Part shown: positions 17,739 through 25,071 of the stretch, piece after piece | How the letters are laid out: each line of letters begins with the position of its first letter | How positions within the stretch are numbered: position 1 is the first letter of the stretch | NCBI GenBank assembly: GCA_964583095.1 | Contig: CAZOVB010000009.1 | Span: 35,726-99,725, forward strand | Length of the DNA stretch: 64,000 nucleotides | Direction of reading: 5' to 3' | Origin: CAZOVB01 sp964583095 | GTDB taxonomy: Bacteria; Planctomycetota; Phycisphaerae; SM23-33 | The notes under the pieces: generated by a model | What the model was told of the DNA's origin: nothing | Seen by the model: the letters and a program-made list of their open reading frames with translations, nothing else | Database searches by the model: none | Program-made: the position numbers and the translations under genes

Positions 17739-18027
17739 AATTCGCCCGTCCCCCCGGGCCGGCAAAGGGATTATACTTTCACCGGTAAATGAAATTCCAG
17801 GCCGTGTTTCCTGACTTTTTCCGAAACCAGCGGTCCTTTATTGCCAAAGCAGCGTTGAACGGTATATTGGTTAAAAGGTAAAACCTTTCGCGCAGGCGGG
17901 GCAAAAAGTTGCCCTTCTGCGGGAAAGTGCGGTCGAGTCCATTCGATGTACAACGTAGGTTGCCGAAATATCTGCAGAGTTGCTGCGTTTATTCCGGCGG
18001 CCAAAGCCAAGTGAGAGAAGAGCAATC
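17739..18027 (+). other. leader region upstream of the dihaem cytochrome gene, no gene seen
   Basis: This 289-base gap holds no convincing coding frame. It contains two consecutive hairpins at 17874-17921, listed separately, and AT-richer stretches that may hold the promoter (for example ATTATACTTT near 17770). It is long for this compact genome and may be a regulated 5' leader. Confidence 0.4.
17874..17921 (+). promoter_or_regulatory. tandem hairpins in the 5' leader of the cytochrome operon
   Basis: The first hairpin pairs AAAGGT (17874-17879) with ACCTTT (17883-17888) across three A bases. The second pairs CGCAG with CTGCG and GGGCAA with TTGCCC around an AAAG loop (17891-17921). They lie 107-154 bases before the ATG. 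A cis-acting RNA or protein-binding role is possible but unproven. Confidence 0.35.
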
Positions 18028-19881
18028 ATGATGAAAAGGTACCTGCCCCTGATGATCTGCGGTCTGGCCGCAGTGGTGTTCAGCCTGGCCATGAGTGACG
18101 GCGACGCGGCCGGCAGCTCCGCCAACGATCCGCTTTCCCCCCTTGCGATCGTCGCCTCGCCGGACGGCGGAACCCTTTACGTCGCCGAGGCCACCGGCAA
18201 GCGAGTCGCAGTTGTCAAGGCCGACTCCGGCGACATCGTCAAGACCTACCCGGTCCAGAAGCAACTCTCGGGCCTGGCGGTATCGAAAGACGGGAAGCTC
18301 CTGGCCGCGACGGCAGAATCCCCCCAGGGCGAGATTTTCCTGATCGACACCGGCTCGGACCAGACCCGAACCATTCAGGTCGGACATACCCCCACCGCTC
18401 CGATTTTCTCTCCCGATGCCAAGACTCTCTACGTATGCAACCGTTTCGATAACGAAATTGCCTTCGTCAACGTCGCCGACGGCAAGACGGTCAAGACCGT
18501 TGCGGTCCCTCGCGAACCGGTGGCCATGGATATCACCCCCGACGGCAAGAAGCTCGTTGTGGCGAACCTGCTGCCTTCCGGAGCGGCCGATGAGGCCTAC
18601 GTAGCCGCCACAGCCAGTATCATCGACACTGCCTCGGGCAAGGTTACGCCCGTGCAGCTTCCCAACGGATCGATGTCGCTTCGCGGCGTCGCGATTTCTC
18701 CCGACGGCAAGAACGCCTACGTAACGCACATTCTCGGGCGCTACCAGTTGCCCACCACGCAGTTGGACCGCGGCTGGATGAACACCAACGCCCTGACGAT
18801 CATCGACCTGACCAGGGACGAAATCGTCAACACGGTCCTGCTGGACGATATCGACCGCGGGGCTGCCAACCCCTGGGGCGTTGCGGTTACCGGCGACGGC
18901 AAGAACATCGGCGTTGCCTGTGCGGGGACCCACGAGGTGATTCTGCTGGATCGCGAAGTTCTGCACAAGAAGCTCGCCGAAGCCGCCGAAGGCAAGCAGG
19001 TGACCCAGGCGACCAAGTCGGCCGACGATGTCCCCAACGACCTGGCCTTCTGCGTGGACTTCAAGCGGCGCATCAAGCTCAGCGGCAACGGCCCGCGGGG
19101 GCTGACCGCCGCCAACGGCAAGTTCTACGCCTGCGAGTACTTCACCGACACCGTCTCGGTGGTCGATCCGGCCAAGGAGCCGGCAGCCATCGCCCAATTG
19201 GCCATGGGCCCCGCCCCCACCGAAACCCAGGCCCGCGTGGGCGAGCGACTCTTCAACGACGCGATCATGTGCTTCCAGCACTGGCAAAGCTGTACCACCT
19301 GTCACCCGGATGTCCGGACCGACGGGCTCAACTGGGACCTGCTCAATGACGGTATCGGCAACCCCAAGCAGACCAAGAGCCTGGTTCTGAGCCACAAAAC
19401 TCCCCCGGTGATGATCACCGGCGTTCGCGCCGATGCCGAGACGGCCGTCAGAGCCGGCATGACCTTTATCCAGTTCGTGGTTCGGCCCGAAGCCGACGCT
19501 GTAGCCATTGACACCTATCTCAAGAGCCTCCAGCCCGTGCCCAGCCCCTACCTTGTCGACGGGGAGCTTTCCGAAGCGGCCAAGCGCGGCGAGAAGATCT
19601 TCGCCCAGGCCGGCTGTGCTGCCTGCCACCCGGCTCCGCTGTACACCGACCTGAACAAACATGACGTAGGTACCGGCATCGGCCGAGAGAAGGGCATGGC
19701 GTTTGACACCCCCACGCTGCTGGAAGTCTGGCGAACGGCCCCGTATCTCTACGATGGCCGAAGCCCCACGATGCTCCAGGCCCTGACCAAGGACAACCCC
19801 CAGTTGAAGCTCCACGGGGACGTTTCCGGTCTGACCAAACAACAGATCGACGATCTCGTCGAATACGTGTTGAGCCTGTAG
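18028..19881 (+). CDS. exported YVTN beta-propeller protein fused to dihaem cytochrome c domain
   Basis: The 617-residue protein begins with a hydrophobic export signal (LPLMICGLAAVVFSLAM). Residues 35-390 are a YVTN-type propeller with repeats such as IVASPDGGTLYVAEATGK, DITPDGKKLVVANLLP and AISPDGKNAYVTHILG. Residues 405-617 resemble dihaem peroxidase/MauG-like cytochromes, with haem sites CTTCH (about residue 422) and CAACH (about 530) and the late DTPTLLEVWRTAPYLYDG segment of that family. Related proteins act as periplasmic oxidases or peroxidases on proteins or small molecules. It forms a two-gene operon with the RidA/chorismatase-like gene 19 bases downstream, closed by a terminator. 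The oxidation substrate is unknown. Confidence 0.75.
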   Translation: MMKRYLPLMICGLAAVVFSLAMSDGDAAGSSANDPLSPLAIVASPDGGTLYVAEATGKRVAVVKADSGDIVKTYPVQKQLSGLAVSKDGKLLAATAESPQGEIFLIDTGSDQTRTIQVGHTPTAPIFSPDAKTLYVCNRFDNEIAFVNVADGKTVKTVAVPREPVAMDITPDGKKLVVANLLPSGAADEAYVAATASIIDTASGKVTPVQLPNGSMSLRGVAISPDGKNAYVTHILGRYQLPTTQLDRGWMNTNALTIIDLTRDEIVNTVLLDDIDRGAANPWGVAVTGDGKNIGVACAGTHEVILLDREVLHKKLAEAAEGKQVTQATKSADDVPNDLAFCVDFKRRIKLSGNGPRGLTAANGKFYACEYFTDTVSVVDPAKEPAAIAQLAMGPAPTETQARVGERLFNDAIMCFQHWQSCTTCHPDVRTDGLNWDLLNDGIGNPKQTKSLVLSHKTPPVMITGVRADAETAVRAGMTFIQFVVRPEADAVAIDTYLKSLQPVPSPYLVDGELSEAAKRGEKIFAQAGCAACHPAPLYTDLNKHDVGTGIGREKGMAFDTPTLLEVWRTAPYLYDGRSPTMLQALTKDNPQLKLHGDVSGLTKQQIDDLVEYVLSL

Positions 19882-19900
19882 TTCCTTAAGGACGTATCGA

Positions 19901-21013
19901 ATGAAGACCGGAGAGCAAGTCAGTACCGGGCAGGCCGTGGTGCGAACCACGCCTTGCGGCGACGAGAAGTTCATCACCATCCTTCCGGGCCCCAAGCAGC
20001 CCGACCTGACTGAGGCGATCCCTCCCCTGTTGGACCAGATCAACAAGCAAGGTCTGCGGGTCGTAGCGCAACAGAACTTCGTGGGTCTGCAATTCGATCT
20101 TCAGACCCACGCGGAGAGGATCGAGCGCATGGGACAGGCCAATTGGCCCGTGACATATGTCCAGGCCGAGGCCCCCGCCAGACCGGTCGTCCAGGCGGTG
20201 CAGTTGCACTGCATACCCGACAGGCAGGTCGAGACGATCCAGGGCCCCGGCGGGCAGACCATCGGGTGCATCTGGCAGGACCGGGACAACCGGTACTGCA
20301 AGCTCGGAGGCCGGCTGATCGACCCTGCCGGAATGGACAGGCGTCAGCAGTCGGATGCAAAATTCCTGGCCGCGGAATCGGCCCTGGCTCAGGCCGGGAT
20401 GGACTTCAACGACGTGGTCCGGACCTGGTTCTTTAATGACCGCATTCTCGACTGGTATGGAGACTTCAACAAGTCTCGTACGCAATACTTCGAGTCGCGA
20501 GATGTCTTTGAGGGCATCGTCCCGGCCAGTACGGGCATTGGCGCGTTCAATGCCTGCAACGACGCCCTTTCGCTTCAGTTGATCGCCGCCAAGGGCCTTG
20601 AAGGCCGGAAAAACTACCAGGCGGTGGATTCTCCACTGCAGAAGTCGGCCATGGACTACGGCAGCAGCTTTTCCCGTGCGGCCGAGCTGGCCGGGACCGG
20701 CTTTCGCAGGCTCTATGTCTCCGGAACCGCCAGTATCGACCGCGGCGGCAAGACCCTGCACCTGGAGGACCTGGAGAAGCAGATCAACCTGACCTTGGAC
20801 ATTGTCGCTGCCATCGTTGAATCCCGCCGGATGACCTGGGACCACACCTCCCGGGGGATTGCCTACGTCGCCAAACAGGAAGACGTGGACCAGACGCAAC
20901 GGATCATGCAGCAGCGAGGACTATCCGATCTGCCCATCGTCGTGCTGGTTGCCACCGTCTGCCGTCATGACCTGCTTTACGAACTGGAATTGGACACGGT
21001 GATTTCCGACTGA
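19901..21013 (+). CDS. RidA/YjgF-superfamily protein, chorismatase (FkbO/Hyg5)-like
   Basis: The 370-residue protein is cytoplasmic in appearance and carries RidA-like features: an N-terminal half with one divergent RidA-type fold and a C-terminal half with VVRTWFFNDRILDWYGDFN, GFRRLYVSGTASIDRGG and a final VVATVCRHDLLYELELD. Length and these motifs resemble the FkbO/Hyg5 chorismatases, which are two-lobed RidA relatives that hydrolyse chorismate, but the catalytic residues cannot be confirmed by eye. AAGGA stands before the ATG. It follows the dihaem cytochrome gene by 19 bases and is followed by a strong terminator, so the pair is transcribed together. A role in making or detoxifying an oxidisable metabolite is possible; this is inference. 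Confidence 0.55.
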   Translation: MKTGEQVSTGQAVVRTTPCGDEKFITILPGPKQPDLTEAIPPLLDQINKQGLRVVAQQNFVGLQFDLQTHAERIERMGQANWPVTYVQAEAPARPVVQAVQLHCIPDRQVETIQGPGGQTIGCIWQDRDNRYCKLGGRLIDPAGMDRRQQSDAKFLAAESALAQAGMDFNDVVRTWFFNDRILDWYGDFNKSRTQYFESRDVFEGIVPASTGIGAFNACNDALSLQLIAAKGLEGRKNYQAVDSPLQKSAMDYGSSFSRAAELAGTGFRRLYVSGTASIDRGGKTLHLEDLEKQINLTLDIVAAIVESRRMTWDHTSRGIAYVAKQEDVDQTQRIMQQRGLSDLPIVVLVATVCRHDLLYELELDTVISD

Positions 21014-21045
21014 AAGCGGAGAACCCCCTGCAAGTAATACACTTT

Positions 21046-21088
21046 CCGGGCCGTCGGCACGATTCGCGCGTCGACGGCCCGGGTTTTT
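21046..21088 (+). terminator. rho-independent terminator after the RidA-like gene
   Basis: CCGGGCCGTCG at 21046-21056 pairs perfectly with CGACGGCCCGG at 21072-21082 and is followed by GTTTTT. It lies 33 bases after the stop codon and closes the cytochrome/RidA operon. Confidence 0.9.
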
Positions 21089-21100
21089 GTATCTCCTGTA

Positions 21101-21119
21101 TGAAGATTCTGTGAAGATT
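21101..21119 (+). promoter_or_regulatory. candidate Pho-type operator: TGAAGATT direct repeat with 11-base period
   Basis: TGAAGATT occurs at 21101-21108 and again at 21112-21119, exactly one helical turn apart, about 100 bases before the Na/Pi symporter ATG. Tandem direct repeats with 11-base spacing are the architecture recognised by PhoB-type response regulators. The following genes are a phosphate transporter, PhoU and a PhoR-like kinase, which makes this reading attractive. The repeat itself differs from the enterobacterial Pho box. Confidence 0.45.
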
Positions 21120-21220
21120 TTGCTTGGTTTCATGAGCATTCTCTTGCCTCTCTGCCCCCGGTGCTCTAGTCTCTGCGTTCCTTGCTTCCTGAGCGTACCC
21201 CAAAAGCTACGGGCCGGAGA

Positions 21221-22429
21221 ATGAGCCGAAACGACGACTCCTCTTTACTGCAAGCACCCTCCTTCCAGCCGAGCACTGGGCCGGGGCAAATGCCGGCCTG
21301 GCTCCGCGCGGTCCTGGCCGCGTTGGCCCTGTTTCTGTTCATCTCTTCGGTGAACATGATCGGGGCGGGCCTGAAGGTCATTGCCAAAGATCCCCAAGGC
21401 AAGGAAGCCATCCAATGGGCCTTCCAGCAGGTCAAGGACCCGCTTACGGGGCTGTTCATCGGCGTGCTCGTGACCAGCCTCGTTCAGTCCAGCAGCTTCA
21501 CCACGTCGATGACGGTCGGCCTGGTGGCCGAGAGAACCATGGGACTCGAAGCGGCCATTCCTGTCGTCATGGGGGCCAATATCGGCACGAGCGTGACGAA
21601 CCTGCTGGTATCGCTGGCCCACGTGCGGAGGCGACTGGAATTTCGCAGGAGCCTGGCCGGGGCCATTGTCCATGATTTCTTCAACGTCCTCTCGGTGATT
21701 CTGCTTCTGCCCCTGGAGGCTGCTTTCGGGATCATCTCCAAGCCCGTTTCGATGATCAGTGAGCAACTTGCCAAGACGAGGATGTTTTCGAGCAACCCGA
21801 TGGAGGACTACGGGCTGATCAAGTCGGTCCTGTCTCAGGTGGGAATCTTCTTCAAATGGCTTCTGGGCTCGGTGATGGGCCTTCCGGCGGTGTTGACCGG
21901 CTCGATTGTGGCCGGCCTGGCCCTTCTGCTGCTCTTCTTCGCGCTCTGGGGGATGGTCAAGATGCTCCGTGGGCTGCTCCAGGACCGCCTTTCGGGTGCG
22001 CTTAGCAAAACGCTGTTCCGCAACGCGCCGCTGGCGTTCGTGGTGGGGATCCTCATGACAGCCTCGGTCCAGAGTTCGTCGGTGACGACTTCACTGGTCG
22101 TCCCGCTGGTGGGAGCGGGAATCCTGAAACTTCGGCAGATCTACCCTTACACGCTCGGGGCCAATATCGGCACGACGGTAACAGCCCTTCTGGCCGCTTT
22201 GGGAACCGGGGGCTCCAGCGGCGTTGCCTGTGCGCTGGGGCATCTGCTTTTCAACTTGATGGGCACGGCGGTTTTCTGGCCTCTGCAGTTCATTCCGATC
22301 TCCCTGGCCAAAGGCTTTGCCAAGCTGGCCGCCCGCAGGAGGATTCTTTCGGCCCTGTATGTCATCTTTGTGTTCTTCGTGTTGCCCATTGCCTACATCC
22401 TAATCAGCTATCAATTCCGCACGCATTAA
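21221..22429 (+). CDS. Na+/phosphate symporter (NptA/PNaS family)
   Basis: The 402-residue protein has about eight to nine membrane segments arranged as two inverted repeats. Each repeat carries the family signature: SLVQSSSFTTSMTVGL with GANIGTSVTN in the first, and ASVQSSSVTTSLVVPL with GANIGTTVTA in the second. The QSSS motifs form the sodium and phosphate sites. It takes up phosphate with sodium, or exports excess. A PhoU gene follows 15 bases downstream and a PhoR-like kinase after that, so this is a phosphate homeostasis operon. I chose the ATG over an upstream TTG because GGAG directly precedes it. A possible Pho-type repeat lies upstream. Confidence 0.88.
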   Translation: MSRNDDSSLLQAPSFQPSTGPGQMPAWLRAVLAALALFLFISSVNMIGAGLKVIAKDPQGKEAIQWAFQQVKDPLTGLFIGVLVTSLVQSSSFTTSMTVGLVAERTMGLEAAIPVVMGANIGTSVTNLLVSLAHVRRRLEFRRSLAGAIVHDFFNVLSVILLLPLEAAFGIISKPVSMISEQLAKTRMFSSNPMEDYGLIKSVLSQVGIFFKWLLGSVMGLPAVLTGSIVAGLALLLLFFALWGMVKMLRGLLQDRLSGALSKTLFRNAPLAFVVGILMTASVQSSSVTTSLVVPLVGAGILKLRQIYPYTLGANIGTTVTALLAALGTGGSSGVACALGHLLFNLMGTAVFWPLQFIPISLAKGFAKLAARRRILSALYVIFVFFVLPIAYILISYQFRTH

Positions 22430-22444
22430 GTCGGGAGAAGTCCA

Positions 22445-23107
22445 ATGCTCAAAGAAATCTTGAGAGCTTTCGCGAAGAAAGACGTTGTTACTGAACTGAC
22501 CCGGCAGCTGGCCAACATGCTTTCGGCCGCCCATTGGATGTTCGACCAGGCCTGCGGCTGCCTGATGGGCCGCGAACGGGTGGAGAACATCGCCGACGCT
22601 CTCTACGGACGCGATCGGGAAATCAACAAGATCGAGCGTGAAATCCGAGAGAGGATCATGACGCACCTGAGCGTCGGAAACGAATCGGATCTGGCCCCCT
22701 GCCTGGCCCTGATGAGCCTGGTCAAGGACGCCGAGCGCATCGGAGATTATTGCAAGAACATCTTCGAGGTCAGCAAATTCTCGCACTCGGAGTTCATCCA
22801 CAAGGAGTTTGCCGAACCTCTGGACGAGATCCGAAGTGATATTTCCAGCTTGTTCGATCCGGTCGCCCAGGCCCTGGCCAACCAGGATGTCGCCCAGGCC
22901 AAGCAGGTCCGCCAGAAAGCTCATGACATCAGTTCGCGCTGCGACATGATCGTCCAACAACTGCTTCAGGTCCAGGGAACCTTCGCCCCGGCTGAGGCGG
23001 TGGCCTATGTGCTCCTGGCCCGTCATTACAAGCGCGTCGAGGCCCACCTTTGGAACCTGGCCACGGGCGTCATCTCGCCGATTCCGATGCTGGATTTCCA
23101 AAAATAG
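22445..23107 (+). CDS. PhoU-like phosphate regulator
   Basis: The 220-residue all-helical protein has the spacing and motifs of PhoU: REINKIEREIRERIMTHL in the first three-helix unit and LVKDAERIGDYCKNIFEV in the metal-binding part, repeated in weaker form in the second unit (VLLARHYKRVEAHLWNLATG). PhoU proteins bind metals and inhibit phosphate uptake and PhoR signalling when phosphate is plentiful. GGGAG precedes the ATG. It sits between the symporter and the PhoR-like kinase, so it probably links transporter state to kinase activity. Confidence 0.85.
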   Translation: MLKEILRAFAKKDVVTELTRQLANMLSAAHWMFDQACGCLMGRERVENIADALYGRDREINKIEREIRERIMTHLSVGNESDLAPCLALMSLVKDAERIGDYCKNIFEVSKFSHSEFIHKEFAEPLDEIRSDISSLFDPVAQALANQDVAQAKQVRQKAHDISSRCDMIVQQLLQVQGTFAPAEAVAYVLLARHYKRVEAHLWNLATGVISPIPMLDFQK

Positions 23108-23211
23108 TGCGGATCAGCCCACCCGCAGCTTGCCTTTGCTTGCAACCGACAGGCCGGGACGTCATCATGTCATGACGGAATCGGAGTGTTGGCAAAAGGG
23201 CAAGCGAATCC

Positions 23212-25071
23212 ATGCGGCGGTACAATTTTTTCCTGAAGCTGTTCCTGGGCAATGTGCTCCTGATAGCCCTGGTTCTTTCGGCCGGGGGGGCACTGGCCTA
23301 TCGCTTCGCAGGCAGGCGCTTCGACGAGCAGAGCCGCGACAAACAACACCGCGTTACCGCGCTGTTCAAGGGGCATCTGGAGGCGCTCTGGCCTGGTCTT
23401 GCCGACAAGGACCTTCCCGCGCTTCGCAGCCGCATCGATGAGCTTCTCAAACAGGAGCTTTCCCCCGAAGCCGGCAACACCCGATTGACGGTCATTGACC
23501 TGAAGGGCCATGTCCTGGGAGAGACAAGCGAGGTACCGGCCGAGCAGATGGAAAATCACCTGACCTCGGATCGCCGGGAGATTCAGATGGCTCTGACCAG
23601 CGGCCAGGGGTGGGATGTAAGGCCCAGCGAAACCCTGGAGCGTCCCTTTCGATACCATGCCCTCAAGGTCGATCTCGGGGGAAAGCCGGTGGCCCTGGTT
23701 CGCTCGGCCATGCCGGTGCAGCATCTGGCCCAGAATCGGGATCTGCTGGCTAAATGGATACTGATCTTCGTCGGGATCCTGGCGATAAGCGGGCTGCTGC
23801 TGGGGCTCCTGATCAGTTGGATCTGGTATGCACCGCTGCGACGTCTCACGCTGGCGGCTCGTTCCATGGCCTCGGGATCCCTGCGGACCCGGGCCCACAT
23901 TCGGGGCTCGGACGAACTGGGCGAGCTTGCCAAGGCCCTGGACGAGATGCGTGAGAACCTGGCCCGGCAGATCGACCTGATCGCCACGCAGCGGGCCAAT
24001 CTCCAGACCATCGTCTCCACGCTGCGCGAAGGGATCATCGCCACCGACCCCCGCGACAGGGTGGTACTGATAAACAGCGCCGCCTACGAGATGCTCAACG
24101 TCGAAAGCAACACCGGGCGCAGTCACGGCGACCTGCCCGGCCAGCACGTCCAGTCCATCGTGCGCGTTGCGGGGATCATGGATCTCTATCGCAAGGTCTG
24201 CCAGGAAGGCCAGACCGCGACTCGACAGATCGAAACCGACGTCCTGGGCCATCTGCGTACGCTGCAGGTCACGGTAACCCAGGTCGCTCCGGGCCCGGCG
24301 GAGGGACTCAACGCCCTCATTGTGGTACATGACGTCTCGGACATTGCCCGGGCGGCAGCTATGAAGAGCGAATTCGTCGCAAATGCCTCGCACGAGTTGC
24401 GAACTCCGTTGGCGACGATTCGGGCGGCTGTAGAGTCGCTGGCGTCGATCGAACCGGATGATACCGAGATGTTCGGCAAGTTGATGGACATCCTGACCCG
24501 TCACGTCCAACGACTGGAGAACATGACGCTGGACCTGTTGAACCTGCACGTCGTAGCGACCGAAAACGTTCAGCTTCATCCGGAACAGCTCAAGGCCAAC
24601 TCGGTCGCCAACTGGGTCCGAAGCAACTACGCTTCCACCGCCTCGGGAAAGGGTATCGAACTGGGCTTTGAGATGCCCGATCCGGAGCTGCAATTCCAGG
24701 CCGATCGGAAGCTGTTGGAGATGATCCTCCAGAACCTCATGGATAACGCCATGAAGTTCACCAGCCAAGGCGAGGTCGTGCTGGGCGTTTGGCAGAAACA
24801 CAATCGCGTCTTGATCAGCGTGCGCGATACGGGTCCGGGCATTCGGCCCGAGGAGCAGTCGAGGGTCTTCGAACGCTTCTACCAGGCCGACCAGGCCCGT
24901 TCAGGAGATACCCGAATCCGCGGGACAGGCCTGGGCCTGGCCATCGTCAAGCACGCAGCAGAAAGGCTTCAGGCGGTTATCAAGCTGGAATCCCGACTCG
25001 GGCTGGGAACGACCATCAGCCTCTCCTTGCCGGTAGATCCGCAGGAAGACGCACCGTCGGAAGGTTTGTAA
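23212..25071 (+). CDS. phoR: PhoR-like membrane sensor histidine kinase
   Basis: The 619-residue protein has an N-terminal membrane helix (residues 8-30), an extracytoplasmic domain of about 150 residues, a second helix (about 182-203), a HAMP linker (SDELGELAKALDEM), a PAS domain (STLREGIIATDPRDRVVLIN), the HisKA phosphoacceptor box NASHELRTPL (His about residue 394), and a HATPase domain with N box NLMDNAMKF, G1 box DTGPGI and G2 GTGLGLAIV. This is the order found in PhoR. It follows phoU by 104 bases. No response regulator is present beside it, so its PhoB/PhoP partner must be elsewhere. Its stop abuts the stop of the convergent gene with no spacer. The symbol rests on context as well as architecture. 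Confidence 0.78.
   Translation: MRRYNFFLKLFLGNVLLIALVLSAGGALAYRFAGRRFDEQSRDKQHRVTALFKGHLEALWPGLADKDLPALRSRIDELLKQELSPEAGNTRLTVIDLKGHVLGETSEVPAEQMENHLTSDRREIQMALTSGQGWDVRPSETLERPFRYHALKVDLGGKPVALVRSAMPVQHLAQNRDLLAKWILIFVGILAISGLLLGLLISWIWYAPLRRLTLAARSMASGSLRTRAHIRGSDELGELAKALDEMRENLARQIDLIATQRANLQTIVSTLREGIIATDPRDRVVLINSAAYEMLNVESNTGRSHGDLPGQHVQSIVRVAGIMDLYRKVCQEGQTATRQIETDVLGHLRTLQVTVTQVAPGPAEGLNALIVVHDVSDIARAAAMKSEFVANASHELRTPLATIRAAVESLASIEPDDTEMFGKLMDILTRHVQRLENMTLDLLNLHVVATENVQLHPEQLKANSVANWVRSNYASTASGKGIELGFEMPDPELQFQADRKLLEMILQNLMDNAMKFTSQGEVVLGVWQKHNRVLISVRDTGPGIRPEEQSRVFERFYQADQARSGDTRIRGTGLGLAIVKHAAERLQAVIKLESRLGLGTTISLSLPVDPQEDAPSEGL

Noticed and set aside
23160..23177. CGTCAT/ATGACG inverted repeat with two GTCAT copies before the PhoR-like gene, considered as a Pho box
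   Set aside because: The spacing of the GTCAT copies is eight bases, not eleven, and the site lies inside an operon; too weak to annotate.
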